Assembly (NCBI GenBank): GCA_024138025.1
Contig: JAMXBD010000965.1
Span: 434,001 to 498,000 of the forward strand
Reading direction: 5' to 3'
Source: Combretum micranthum
Taxonomy: Eukaryota; Streptophyta; Magnoliopsida; Myrtales; Combretaceae
Length of the DNA: 64,000 nucleotides
Shown: in pieces, positions 44,507-56,098 of the stretch
How the letters are laid out: each line of letters begins with the position of its first letter
Position numbering within the stretch: the first letter of the stretch is position 1
Made by a program: the position numbers and the translations under genes
Notes under the pieces: generated by a model
Seen by the model: the letters and a program-made list of their open reading frames with translations, nothing else
Told to the model about the DNA's origin: nothing
Database searches by the model: none

Positions 44507-46760
44507 TAAATAGAATATCCGGTCGTGAAGCAGTTAAATACAAGAGAGAACCAATCATACCTCTAAAAAGCTTCTCATTTACCTTTTTGCCAGAAATGTC
44601 AAGATCTAACTTTGATGATGAACTCATTGGAGTTGAATTAAGTTTTGCACTTTCAAATCCATATTTTTTGACAATTTGATTTGTATATTTCTCTTGATGG
44701 ACAAAAATTCCATCAGATGTTTGCTTGATTTGCAGACCAAGAAAGAAGGTTAATTCACCCATGAGAGACATCTCAAATTCACCCTGCATTAACTTAGCAA
44801 ATTCTCTACAATGATATTCATTATTTGAACCAAAAATAATATCATCAACATAGATTTGGATAACTAATAAATCATTATCAAGATTTTTGAAAAACAAAGT
44901 AGTATCTATTTTTCCTCTTTTGAAACCATTTTTTATCAAATAAGCACTCAGACGTTCATACCAAGCTCTAGGAGCTTGCTTTAAACCATATAAAGCCTTT
45001 TTGAGTTTAAAGACATGATTTTCCTTAAAAGGATCTTCAAATCCTGGAGGTTGTTCAACATATACCTCCTCTTTAATATAACCATTTAAAAAAGCACTTT
45101 TAACATCCATTTGAAAAAGTTTAAAATTCTTGAAGCATGCAAAAGCAAGCAATAATCGAATAGCTTCTAATCTAGCAACAGGTGCAAAAGTTTCATCAAA
45201 ATCAATTCCTTCCTCTTGTGAGTAACCTTTTGCAACTAAACGAGCTTTATTTCTTACTACTTTTCCATTTTCATCGGCTTTATTTTTGAAAACCCATTTA
45301 GTTCCAATTATACTTTTCTCTTTAGGTCTAGGAACCAATTCCCAAACTTCATTTCTTTCAAATTGGTTTAATTCCTCTTGCATAGCATTAATCCAATTAC
45401 TATCCTTCAAAGCATCATCAATAGAAGTAGGTTCAAAATCAGCAAGCAAAGCAAAGTGGTTTTCAAAATCTTTAAAACTTGATCTAGTTTTAACACCACT
45501 TCCAATGTTACCAATTACTTGTTCGGATGGATGGTGAGGTTTAAATCTCCAAGGTCTAGAAGATTCAGTTTCAAGCTGTGAAGGTTCTGCGTTACCGTCT
45601 GACATACCGTCTGACGCAACGTCTGACTGAGGTTCAGAAGGTTTTTCAGCTTCATCTTTTATCCCTTTTTGAGAGTTTAAACTTTCATCCTTATGTTTAG
45701 ATTTAGGACAATCATCAAACACATCAATCACAGAAGAATCAATAAATTTAACATTAATAGACTCTTCTACAATCTTAGAGGATTTATTAAAAACACGAAA
45801 AGCTTTACTTTTCTGAGAATACCCAAGAAAGATTCCTTCTTCAGCTCGCTCGTCAAATTTGCCCAGATTTAATCCAGACTTCCTGATGTAACACTTAGCT
45901 CCAAAAACATGGAAGTAGGAGACGTTAGGCTTCCTTCCTTTGTATAGCTCATATGCTGTTTTCTGTGTCAAAGGTCTCACATAAACTCTGTTAATAATAT
46001 AACATGATGTAGAAACAGCTTCAGCCCAAAAATATTGTGCAATACCACTTTCATTTAAGAGACTTCTAGCCATTTCCTGAATTATTCTATTCTTTCTTTC
46101 AACAACTCCATTCTGTTGTGGAGTATATGGTGCAGAAAAATTATGCTTAATTCCATTTTCTTCACAGAAAATCATGAAGCTTTCATTTTCAAATTCCTTG
46201 CCATGATCTGTTCTCAAGCTAATGATTGAGAAACCTTTCTCATTTTGTACTTGTTTTGAAAATTTTTCGAAGACTTGAAAGGCTTCATTTTTATGTCTTA
46301 AGAAAAATACCCATGTAAATCTTGAAAAATCATCGACAATTACCAAACCATATTTATTACCTCCAAGACTTAAGGTGCGAGTAGGACCAAAAAGATCTAG
46401 ATGAAGAAGTTCTAGAGGACGCTTTGTGGAAATCAAATTTTTTGATTTATGTGATACTGAAACCATTTTGTTCTTTAAACATGTATCACATCTTACATCA
46501 TTTTTTATAAAAATTCTTGGTAAACCATGTACAAGATTTTTCTTTGAAAGATTTTCCAATTGAGAAAAGTTGACATGGCCAAGCTTTTTATGCCAGAGAA
46601 ATATGTTATCATGCATGGTTAAAAAACAACTTTCAGTTTCCACTTTCGCGGGCTCTATCATATATATATTCCTTTTTCGAAAACCTTCAAAGATCTTTTC
46701 ACCATCTTGATTAAAGGCTTCTACTTTATCCTTACCAAAAGTCATCTTAGCCTTTGTCAC
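44448..46760 (-). pseudogene. pol: Element G Pol: integrase and reverse transcriptase, 770-codon open frame
   Basis: Copia order, integrase before reverse transcriptase. Residues 57-94: zinc site HKKLGH and CDTC. Integrase core: D122 (LLHLDLFGP), D185 ([10 protein letters not shown]) and E221 ([10 protein letters not shown]), with 35 residues between the last two. Linker about 340-480 with an acidic serine-rich part. Reverse transcriptase from about 485: [29 protein letters not shown]552 in [23 protein letters not shown] and YVDD at 637-640. All catalytic residues are intact. It is cut off from protease at 46760 and from RNase H near 44500 by frameshifts, so G looks younger than the gypsy copies but is no longer autonomous. 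Confidence 0.96.
45597..45626. repeat. TCAGAC triple on a 12-base grid in pol linker
   Basis: GTCTGA on the plus strand at 45597, 45609 and 45621. It codes for repeated SD pairs in the linker between integrase and reverse transcriptase. Confidence 0.85.
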
Positions 46761-46769
46761 AAAGCTGAC

Positions 46770-47080
46770 TAATACTCAAGAGATTGTGTTTAAGACCTCT
46801 TACCAGAGAACATTTTCGATTGTGGTTGGAGGAAATCCGATAGTACCAGTTGCTATTATTTTCACCTTACTATTGTCACCAAATTTGACATATCCTCCAT
46901 TCTTCCATTCTATTGTTGTGAACAGTGAAGCATCTCCAGACATATGGCGTGAGCACCCACTATCAAGATACCATATTCCTTTAATTTGTGCTCCATGTTC
47001 CTGTAATCATAGAAGGAAGGATCAAACCTTCTTAGGAACCCAAACTAGTTTGGGTCCACCAAAACTCAAGCTCGTAATAT
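46770..47080 (-). pseudogene. Element G protease
   Basis: Aspartic protease with WYLDSGCSRHMSGD, the copia DSG active site (about 46960-46975), then FGDNSKVKI and [15 protein letters not shown] near 46770-46800, split between frames. A TAA or TAG in each frame shows it is broken. Confidence 0.85.
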
Positions 47081-47229
47081 TTAAATTTGTAGCTTGTTGT
47101 TTACTGAGCTTGTAATTTTTGTAATAGCAATTTTCTCAATATGTCCCACTTTGTTACAAAGAAAACAAGCATAGGAATTAGATCTTACCGTTTTCTTTTG
47201 AAACTGATTTGGGTATCTTCTGTCAAACC

Positions 47230-47259
47230 GTCTGACGGACTGTCTAAAATACCGTCTGA
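47230..47259. repeat. TCAGAC grid in gag tail, different frame
   Basis: GTCTGA at 47230 and 47254 with a one-base variant GTCTAA at 47242. In the arginine-rich tail frame these bases read VRR, not SD, so the repeat is kept at DNA or RNA level. Confidence 0.8.
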
Positions 47260-47868
47260 CTGGATAATTATTTTGTTGATGATATTGACTGACATACCTT
47301 TTTCTTTGCACAAAGGATTTAGATTCATAGTAATTTTACCAGAATTAACAGGTATTTTACTTTTTGTTTCTTCTCCTTTAATAAAAACAGTTTTTATTTT
47401 AGTTTGGTTTGAAGATTCGGCTTGATCAAAACCTAAACCAATTTTTGAATTACCAAGTCTTTGAGAAGAAATCAACCTTTGAAGTTTTTCATCACTTTCA
47501 GAAAATTTTCGAAAAGTAGAACTTAAATCTTTTGAAATGTGTTCCATTCTTTCCTTAAGTTCTTTAATTTGTGATTGTAACTCAGAATTTTCCTTTTTAA
47601 AAACATCTTGAGTAATGCGTAATTTTTCATTATCACTTTGTAAAACTTCAATATCATTTTTGAAGATGTCGTTTTCTTCAGCTAAAAGTTGATTTGTTTG
47701 ACTTAAAGCTTCTTTCTCATTTTTCAAAACTTCAATTTTCTCATTTGCTTTTGAAATGCCCTTTAGTAGTTTTTTAAATTGCTTTCGAATACTTTCTGGC
47801 ATCTCATCTTCAGAATCAGAAGTTACCTCAGATAAAGCCATAAAGCACAGATTGGCTTCTTCTGTATT

Positions 47869-47898
47869 GTCTGATGCATCGTCTGACTCAGCGTCTGA
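47869..47898. repeat. TCAGAC triple on a 12-base grid in gag
   Basis: GTCTGA at 47869, 47881 and 47893, coding for ESDAESDDASD. Confidence 0.85.
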
Positions 47899-48203
47899 CT
47901 CATCTAAGTCACTCCATGTTGCCATAGTGCTTTCTGCTTTAACTTGTATTTTTCCATTTTCTTCATAAGTACTGGACAGGCATACTTGATATGTCCTGGT
48001 TTTCTGCATTCGTAGCACACAATTTCTTTCTTCTCTTTCTTCTTTTCTTTCTTTTCTTCTTTCTCATTAATCAGATTTCCTGCATCACTTTTAAACCGAT
48101 CATTAGCATAACGAGGACTTCGGTTAGTACGCTTACCTTTCTTCTTGAAGAATTTTGAGAGCTTCCTAGCTAGTAAATTCACATCATCAGCTTCATCATC
48201 ACT

Positions 48204-48221
48204 GTCTGACTCATCGTCTGA
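48204..48221. repeat. TCAGAC pair on a 12-base grid in gag
   Basis: GTCTGA at 48204 and 48216, coding for SDDESD upstream of the zinc knuckle. Confidence 0.8.
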
Positions 48222-48932
48222 CAATGGATCTTTCTCAACCGATGCCTTAAAAGCAATAGACTTCCTGACTTTCTCTTGTTCCTGCTGATGTTTCAGCTTG
48301 GATTCATAGGCTTGAAGCTTTTCTCTTAGTTCACTTAGACTCAGCGTGTCCAAGTTATGAGCTTCTTCTATCGCATTTGTCTTTGAATCCCACGAACTTG
48401 GTAAGATCCTTAGAATCTTCCTTACTAGTTCACTGTCATCAAATTCCTTACCAAGCAATGCAAGTTCATTAGTAATTAAAGTAAATCTATTAAAGCCATC
48501 AGAGATACTTTCACCCGTTTTGAATCTGAATAATTCATAGTCATGCATGAGCACTTCTTCTGGTGTCTTTGATCATTGTTGCTCCTTCATAGGTTTCACA
48601 AAGTTTGTCCCAAATTTCTTTGGCAGTTTTGCATGATGAAACCATTGCAAACACAGATTGTGATATGCTCATCAGGATCATATTCTTGGCTGCATTGTTC
48701 ATCTCAAGCTTCTTTCTTTCATCATCATCAAGTTCACTCTTGTCATTGAGTACAACTTGCTTGTCGCCATATTGAATAATCTGCCAAGAGGAGAAATCAG
48801 TGGCCTTGATGTAAGTTTCCATTCTGCATTTCCAATAGGGAAAATTAGTTCCATCAAAAAATGGAATCCGATTTGAAGCAATAGTAATAGTGTTTTCCAT
48901 AGTTGATCACTTTTTTTTTAAAAAAGAACTCT

Positions 48933-48944
48933 GCTCTGATACCA
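48933..48944 (-). promoter_or_regulatory. Primer-binding site, element G
   Basis: Element strand TGGTATCAGAGC, two bases from the 5' LTR: initiator tRNA-Met complement. Confidence 0.95.
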
Positions 48945-48946
48945 AA

Positions 48947-50542
48947 TGTTGGTCCCAGATATGCAAACAAGAGGGGAGGGGTGAATTGTTTGCTTTTAAA
49001 AAATTTTGAAAACACTTAACAAATTAAAATCTTTGGAAACTTCTTTTAACAAATAATTTAGAGAATCAGATTATAACTTAGATAAATATTGTTGCTTTGT
49101 AGAACTTAATAAGAAAAAGATTTGAACAACAATATAAACAATTATAACCAATAAAAATTGCAGAGTAATAAAGTGCAGAAAATTAAATGAGCCCAGAAAT
49201 TTATAGAGGTTCCTCCTTGCGAGTACGTCCTCTCTTCCAGCTCCACTGCTGGGGATCCGGTTTCCAACCGGTCGATCCACTAATCCAATTAATCAAAAAG
49301 AGATTACAAACACCAATCGAATCTTGTTCTGTCTCACAAGCCTATATCTATTGGCTAAACACAGACTACAAGATTATTTGTAATCCTCTCAACAACTCTC
49401 AACACACTCAATACAAGAGTAGAGAATCTTCAATCAAGAGTTACAATAGACACTCTAATATTTGAGCACAAGAACACAGAAGAAAGTAAGTTTTGGAGTT
49501 TTGCACAAAATGTCTGACTAGTATTTGACTAGTGTCTGACAGAAAGTCTGATGAAGTAGAAATAAATTGAAGTAAAATTTCAGCTCGTGTAATTCTGGGT
49601 TTTTTAATCTCGTCTCTTCTGTTCTTTTTTTCCTGAAACATTATACATATATATATAATATCCTGGTCTTTCCTTCAGTTCACGGACTTCAACAACTTCA
49701 TCTTATCCATCAAAACAAATTTGCCGTTGGAAGAGGAGAGAGATAGAAAATATCTCGTATTTTGAAAACCAAATCTGGAGAGAGATCCGCATAAGACGCT
49801 TTGCTGAATATTTTCCTGATATTGTGGAATAAAATCTAACAAAAGATGAGTTGTTGCTGTAACTAAAAGGATATCACAATTTAAAAAGATCCATATCCTT
49901 ACGGTTTTGAACAGATTTGAAATTTATTCAAATCTTCCACAAAATCCGAGATTTAGATATATACCTTATCCGGAGTATTTTTAACAACAATCTTCAGCTT
50001 GATACACTTCACGTGATAAAAGAAGATAGAAGAAATCACTATTCATCTGAAACAGCAAGCTATTTTGAAGAAGATGAACAGTAAAAAATTAAACATCTTG
50101 AAAATTCAAAATCCTCATGAGACTTAAATCTTCCTGTGAAACATATTAGATATACTTTCTAATATCTAATAAAAGAATTAGGCCTTCAATTAATTCCTTG
50201 TGCGAAAAATCAATCCAATAAATCCGATTTAGAAAACCTGATCTGAACGTGACAGTTCTTTATACTGTCTGATGAAGAACCAGAAAACGTGACAGTTCTT
50301 TATACTGTCTGATGAAGAACCAGAAAATCTAACCTTCGTCTGAGATATTAATATTTCACCTTGACCTTCGTCTGATATATTAATATTTCACCCTTGAATT
50401 TTCTTAGGGCTTGAGGTTTAAAAGATCAGAACCACATTGTCTAACTTACTGTCTGATAAGCTGCACACTGCATACTAAATAAATATTATTATATTTTATT
50501 CTTCTTTAGTTATCATCAAAATAAAATAAAGAGAACCTAACA
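48947..50542 (-). mobile_element. Element G 5' LTR, 1596 bp
   Basis: Same ends as the other copy (TGTTGG and CCTAACA). Differences from the 3' LTR are scattered substitutions and short indels, so the insertion is not very recent. GTCTGA hexamers recur (49534 and 49546, 12 apart; 50439 variant and 50451, 12 apart). Confidence 0.95.
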
Positions 50543-50673
50543 TCCCTAAAGGAGATGACTCATCTAAGAAGGAATGTGGAACTTCGTCTAAAGGTCCTAC
50601 CACAATATCTCACCACACAGGACAAGGAAAAGCTCCTGATGATGAAGACGAGGGATCAGTAAGTGAATCTTAA
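50543..50673 (+). pseudogene. Element D gag tail after the G insertion
   Basis: Begins with the right duplication TCCCT, then continues the D frame: KGDDSSKKECGTSSK, GKAPDDEDEGSVSES and a TAA at 50671-50673. A hydrophilic, acidic C-terminus. I infer the join from the duplicated site and matching frame. Confidence 0.65.
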
Positions 50674-51119
50674 ATAAAAGATAATAAAAAAAATTTGTAT
50701 ACTGTTTGGTTTGTGGAAACTGTGTATGGTATTGCATTGATGCTAGGTCACTCTATTATAAGTGATAACAGAGTGTATATGTCTGTATTGCTTATATAAT
50801 ATGATTAAATGTCTATAATGCTTGATCACCTTCAAATTGATTAAAAACTACTGGTACCATAAAGAAAATTTGTCATGCATTACATATTTTCCATAAATAG
50901 CATTTGAGTAAGTGGTAGCCTACTATGTGTTAGTTTTTCGGATCTCTAGTAATGCTTGGATTATCTAGGAAAGAAAGCCATTAGTTAATTGCAAGACTAC
51001 CTGTTGTTTTGTTAATACAATTGGTACTAAATGGTAAATGAAGGACGCCGCTTATGGTATTGCATGGAAATAGCTAACACTTAGTGGAGTTTCTAAAGCT
51101 AAATCAGGAAATAAATAAC
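50674..51119. other. Element D 3' internal remainder
   Basis: AT-rich and without coding frame. No polypurine tract precedes the LTR at 51120, so this is probably not the natural end of D. Confidence 0.5.
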
Positions 51120-52897
51120 TGTAAATCCCTAAAATTTTTAGATTCAAACTATAGTTTAAACCTTAATCTGAAGTCGACCGAATTTTTTAGAGTCAACGAA
51201 ACCCTAGTTTACCGTAACCGCTTAAGTCTGGCATTGCCGTTTTCTCTAGCCCTAGAAAACGAAGTTAGAAAAATTAGCTATAATAGTTCATAATAGCTAT
51301 AGGTTTTATAAAAATATTAGTTTTTCAAAATTTAGGTGTCCTTTGAACCTGATCGGACACAGTTCTTGAAAAACGTGTTCGGGAGCCCGGAATAGGAAAA
51401 ATATTCTGAATATACCGTTAGACTCGTAAAAATATGAGATTTCCAAAAATATCAATTTCATAATTTTTCAGTAGCTAAAAATATCAAATATCGCATTTAT
51501 ACGTGTATTTTCTTACTATCGGCATTAAATTGTCATGTCTACTTTTACATTACACTATTTTCTACTATTCTACACTATTCATCTATCTCTACTTTTTCTT
51601 ACAACCTATTCTTACAACCCATACACCTATTTCTTACACATTTTCATTTCCAATACAACTTCACATCTTTCATTTCTTACTTTTAATTAACAAAATAACA
51701 AAAAAAATAAATTTTGCCCCTCTTCTATGCATGAAAGAAGCGCCCCCCGCCACCCCCCATAATGCCTCAAATGTTTTAATTTTTCAATTATTTAATTAAC
51801 ATAAATTATCTCCCACATTTTCCTATAAATACCCCCTCATACCTTTACTTCTTTCACACCACTTCTTCTCTAAAGTTACTATACCAAAATCTCTCTCAAA
51901 TTCTCTCAAAAATCCTCTTCAAGAAGTCTTACAAGAAAAGCTCTCTTTAGTTTCTTCTTTAGATAAACTTTCTTCAAGAAAATCCTCCAAGCTTTCTTTA
52001 TGTTCATCTACTTAGTATGAACTTAATGTGTGTTTTCAAAACCATGAAGGTTAAGAAAGCAACAATAGGTTCATACTTTGTTTTTGTTCATAATCACAAA
52101 TTCCTTTATGTTCCTTTATGTCTCCCTTATGTTTATTACTATCTAAGTATCTATATAGCTATATATTATTTAGAGCATATAAGCTCATTATCTTGCAATT
52201 TATTTACCTTTCATGCAATTATTTACTTCATTGCAATTTTTATTTCAAGTTGTTTTTAAAACTAGTCATTTTAGTCTTAGACTTGTCCTCATCAAGTCAA
52301 ACAATTCCTTTTCTTTTCTTTCGGACTATCTTTCTTAGTCTCGGGTACCTTGATGAAGCTAAGGTCCCAATACTTGATTTACTTTATTTTTACTTAAGCT
52401 TTCAAGTTATTATGTTCCTCTATATTTTCTATAATTTATTATTCATATTTATGCATGAATATAATGTTTTTGTCTCAATAAAAATAATGGGAAGTGTTAT
52501 CATAAACTAAAGGTTCTTATTAATAAAAATAGGAAATAGATTTTCTAAAAACTCATGAACATGCTTGGAAATGGTTTTTCTTACATAGACAAAAGGTTTT
52601 ATGAAAACTTATCTTTCATCAAGAAATAGAAATTCTTTTGGAATCATTACAAGAAACAAAAATATCATTTTATTACTTTTGAATCCAAGTTTAGAAAATA
52701 AAACCACACCTTAGGAATTTAAAGTAATTACAAGAGATTAAATTTAGAAAAAGAATATTCATCTCAAATAACTCAAGATCTTTCAAAAATAAAATGAATA
52801 TTCCAATAAAATCTCAAGTTCAAAGTCTTTTAAAACCTTACTTTTCATAAGTTGAGACAACTTCATTTACTTCATACATTTGTTATGAGTCATTACC
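51120..52897 (+). mobile_element. LTR H, C family, 5' part only
   Basis: Starts TGTAAATCCCT and follows the C 3' LTR closely to GAGTCATTAC, where LTR I begins. Its second half is not in the window. TATAAATA at 51824-51831; the donor-like site is mutated (TTTAG/ATAAAC near 51960). It differs too much from the D LTR to be D's own 3' LTR. Confidence 0.85.
51824..51831 (+). promoter_or_regulatory. TATA box, LTR H
   Basis: TATAAATA in TCCTATAAATACCCCC, same place as in C and E. Confidence 0.6.
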
Positions 52898-53414
52898 TGT
52901 CACGTCCCGAAGGGTACCCTAAATGTGGCAGTCCGCCGTACACAATATTAAAGCCTAAGAATGACCACCTCGGTCATGCGAAGGCCTCCATACTATGTAC
53001 AAGGCGTCTAACACATAGAGGAGACACCTCGGAATGATACATTTCATGTTGATATAACTTGAGTAACAATGGAAAGGAAATTCAATTCACTATTCTTCAA
53101 AATACAACTCATTAAACTTCAATACAAATCATCAAAAGATTCTATTACATAGAACTATTACAAGGCAAATAATAAAACCTAGCTAATAACTTCAAACATT
53201 CTTATGTCTTGCCGGAATCTGAAGTCAATCTCGACTTCAACCATCTCAGTCCCCACTTAGCATTCTTGAGATACCCTGTTCATTTAAACAACTATTGGGA
53301 TATAAGCTACACTAGCTTAGTGAGTGAAAACTTCTAGGATTACATTTATAACACATCATACAATCAAGTGATTAGTCAGACAAGTGATATGCATCAGACA
53401 CGTGAATTCAACAA

Positions 53415-53464
53415 ACATATGACCTGCCGGAAATCATATGTGGATGGACTTGCGCCCTCCATCC
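53415..53464 (-). other. Double hairpin module, LTR I
   Basis: ACATATGA (53415-53422) with TCATATGT (53434-53441), loop TTTCCGGCAGG on the element strand; directly followed by GGATGGA (53442-53448) with TCCATCC (53458-53464), loop GGGCGCAAG on the element strand. Confidence 0.75.
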
Positions 53465-54038
53465 CGGCTTAGCAGATTAACGAATCCTGTGGTACGACCA
53501 AGACCGTTTCAGCTTACGGACAACTATAAACTATAAAATCGTTTAAGGTACAACGATAAACCAACAAATGCTAATGCTCCATCCCCATCGTGTATGAATG
53601 AGTTCAATTTCATCTTCAATTCCGAATAATCTATTATACCAATTCTTTTAAGTGATCAGTCAATAATCGCAGACATCAATTCTAATTCATCTATACAAGC
53701 AATAGTTAATCACTTCGGCTTCGATATTCTTACATTCCATTTCTCATATCAACAACAAGTATACATAGTTCCCATTCGTCCCCATCATGCATATCCATTT
53801 TATCTTTACTAAATATCTAGTGTAACTATTATTACAATCACATACAATAAATGAAATCGGAAGTAATACTCACTCGGCCATTGGATCACCGGCCTCTTAG
53901 TACAAGTAATCCGGTGGTAGGGAATCGTCGACTCCGGGATCGCCTAAAAAGGAAGAAATACTCTAATAAGTATTTCATCACTTAACTAATCTAAACTATC
54001 TTATACAACCTATTAAATTCGCAATTTTAGTCCAAAGC

Positions 54039-54090
54039 GAAAATTCCAACTTAAAACGGCCATAACTTAGTCATTTTAACTCGGAATCCC
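54039..54090. other. Conserved imperfect palindrome, LTR I
   Basis: GAAAATTCC with GGAATCCC and TTAAAACG with CATTTTAA. Confidence 0.65.
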
Positions 54091-56089
54091 ATAAATTATA
54101 TATCGATTTCTATCTACTTCGAAAGATCTATCTATTTCTAATATTATTTTCAAGTTTTGAAACATTTAGGTCTCGGAAAAGAGGGATCAGATTTGATCAG
54201 TAACGGTTTCCGATTCCGAAAAATAGTTTTGTAAATATTTGTAATGTTTCTACTATATAGATTAGCTATACATCCAATATGAATGATTTCCTAACATGAA
54301 TGACATGACATGAGTTTAATATATGCATGATCTTGATGCTTTTTTTTAAAAGGAAATTTATAACTTTTTATCTTGCTAGACTCATAATAACAACTACTTA
54401 TAAAAATCTAGTTTTTCTCTAGCTTTGATCATTTCCATTTGTTTTGGGATTTATTACTTAAGAAAATATAATTATTTTTGTTAAAATTGAGTCTTCATTA
54501 TACTATTACTTATGAATTTCATTTCTACATAAAAATTTCCATTTTTGCACTTTGTAAACATGTTTTCAAGTGGGGTTGATTCCAAAATCCAAATTTTACA
54601 AAAATTAGTTTTGAGTGATTCCTTTAAGTAAGAATCATTTGATACTTAGAAATTTAAGGCTCAACCATATATAACTACTAAGGACTTCATTCTTACACAA
54701 AATTTGCATTTTACACTTTGCAAATATGTTTTCCAATATGATTTACTCAAAATCCGAATTTTAGAAAATCCACTTTTTGCATGATTCCTTTAGGAAAAAC
54801 TTGTTTGATGCATTAAAATTTGAAGCTGTACTACATCTATTGTCTAAGGACTTTATTTAACACATAGAACTTGCAATCTGAGCTCAAATACTAAGTGGTT
54901 ACTTATGCATCATCTTAAATTACGAATTTGACAATTGATCACTATCTCAAAATTTTTCATTTTAATTCCATTACTTGTTTAACACTTTACTTATGCCTAA
55001 ATCATTCTAACTTGTAAAAATCATTGCTTAATGATATCTATTACTTACATACTTCATTTTTCACATAAAACATGAGTTTTGGAGTTGATACATGGGTTCT
55101 AAAAATTGGTCTTGGTTGGAATCCGAATTTACAAAATTCATTTTTGGTTATATCTTTTGATAAAATCTAAGCTCATGAAAATCCATTCCTTACATATCCT
55201 ATCCTAAGAGCCTTCATTTTTAAATAAAAACTTCATTTTTGAGTTGGTAAACATGTTTTTAAAATAGGCCTTGGCCAAAATCCGAAAATAGAATTTTTAT
55301 TTGAAAATAACTTTTGATTCTTGTAAAAAGAAGTCTTGATGATATACATATATTAAGTCTTCATTTTCTTAAGTAAAAATTACATTTTGACACTTGGAAA
55401 GTGGTTTTTAAATGGAGGTCTTGCCAAAATACAAATTTCACAAATTTTGTTCAAGTTCAAATCTAAGATCTACACATAATATGAATAAGATCTAAAAGAA
55501 ACCCATGGTAATGAACTATAAATCATAGATCTAAACTTTACTTATCAAAATCATTCATTTATGTTATCTATACCTAAGCCCTTCATTTTAAATGAAAAAT
55601 ACACATTTTGAAGTTGAAAAACCACTTTTCTAAATATGGTTCCATTTTCATCCGAATTTTCAAAAGTTGTTTTTGTTGAAAATAAATAGATCTTGAGTTT
55701 CTACAACTTTCCTACCATCATCATGCTATTACAAGTTGTTCATGATCATAAAACATAAGTCTAATGCATGTATGAACCTAAACAACTAGATCTAGCCTTC
55801 TAAACTAGTTTTGAAGCATGAACACATGTGAATGAGAAATATATGCATAAATCATAAGTAATAAATAAGAATAATAACTTAAATAGCAAGATCTATGGCA
55901 TAAACAAAAATCAAAGCTATAAAAAGTTAGATCTACCATATATATCAACTTTAAACAAGAAAATAATTGTAATACAAGATAAATAAAAGTGGAGAAGAGA
56001 AAGATTTCATTTTTTGGCATCATCATCCTAAGCTTTTAAGCTTATGGAAGTTCATTTGATGCATGAAACCTTCATTAGACTTTACTTAT

Positions 56090-56098
56090 ATCACCTAT
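56090..56098 (-). promoter_or_regulatory. Splice-donor-like site, LTR I
   Basis: Element strand CCATAG/GTGATA with GT at 56094-56093. The partial copy J has CCATAG/TTGATG at the matching place near 58830, so it is lost there. Confidence 0.35.

Larger units (their letters stand above)
47081..48900 (-). pseudogene. gag: Element G gag, four frames
   Basis: Starts at the ATG of 48900: MENTITIASNRIPFFDGTNF, the usual beginning of Sirevirus Gag, then WDKLCETYEG. The frame shifts near 48550 to a capsid part (ELFRFKTGESISDGFNRF, ILPSSWDSK), acidic SDDESDSDDEAD, a zinc knuckle CYECRKPGHIKYAC; shifts near 47960 to a long coiled coil (about 47500-47780, heptads of L, E and K), typical of Sireviruses; and shifts near 47300 to a basic arginine-rich tail with a second knuckle that has lost its last cysteine (CFLCNKVGHIEKI). 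Three GTCTGA grids lie in it. Confidence 0.9.

Noticed and set aside
45597..45626. 12-base TCAGAC grid as a CRISPR-like or ordinary minisatellite array
   Set aside because: Only six of twelve bases repeat, the units are few per cluster, and the clusters are dispersed over the whole element.
51120..52897. LTR H as the 3' LTR of element D
   Set aside because: H is close to the C family and clearly diverged from D, and no polypurine tract precedes it.
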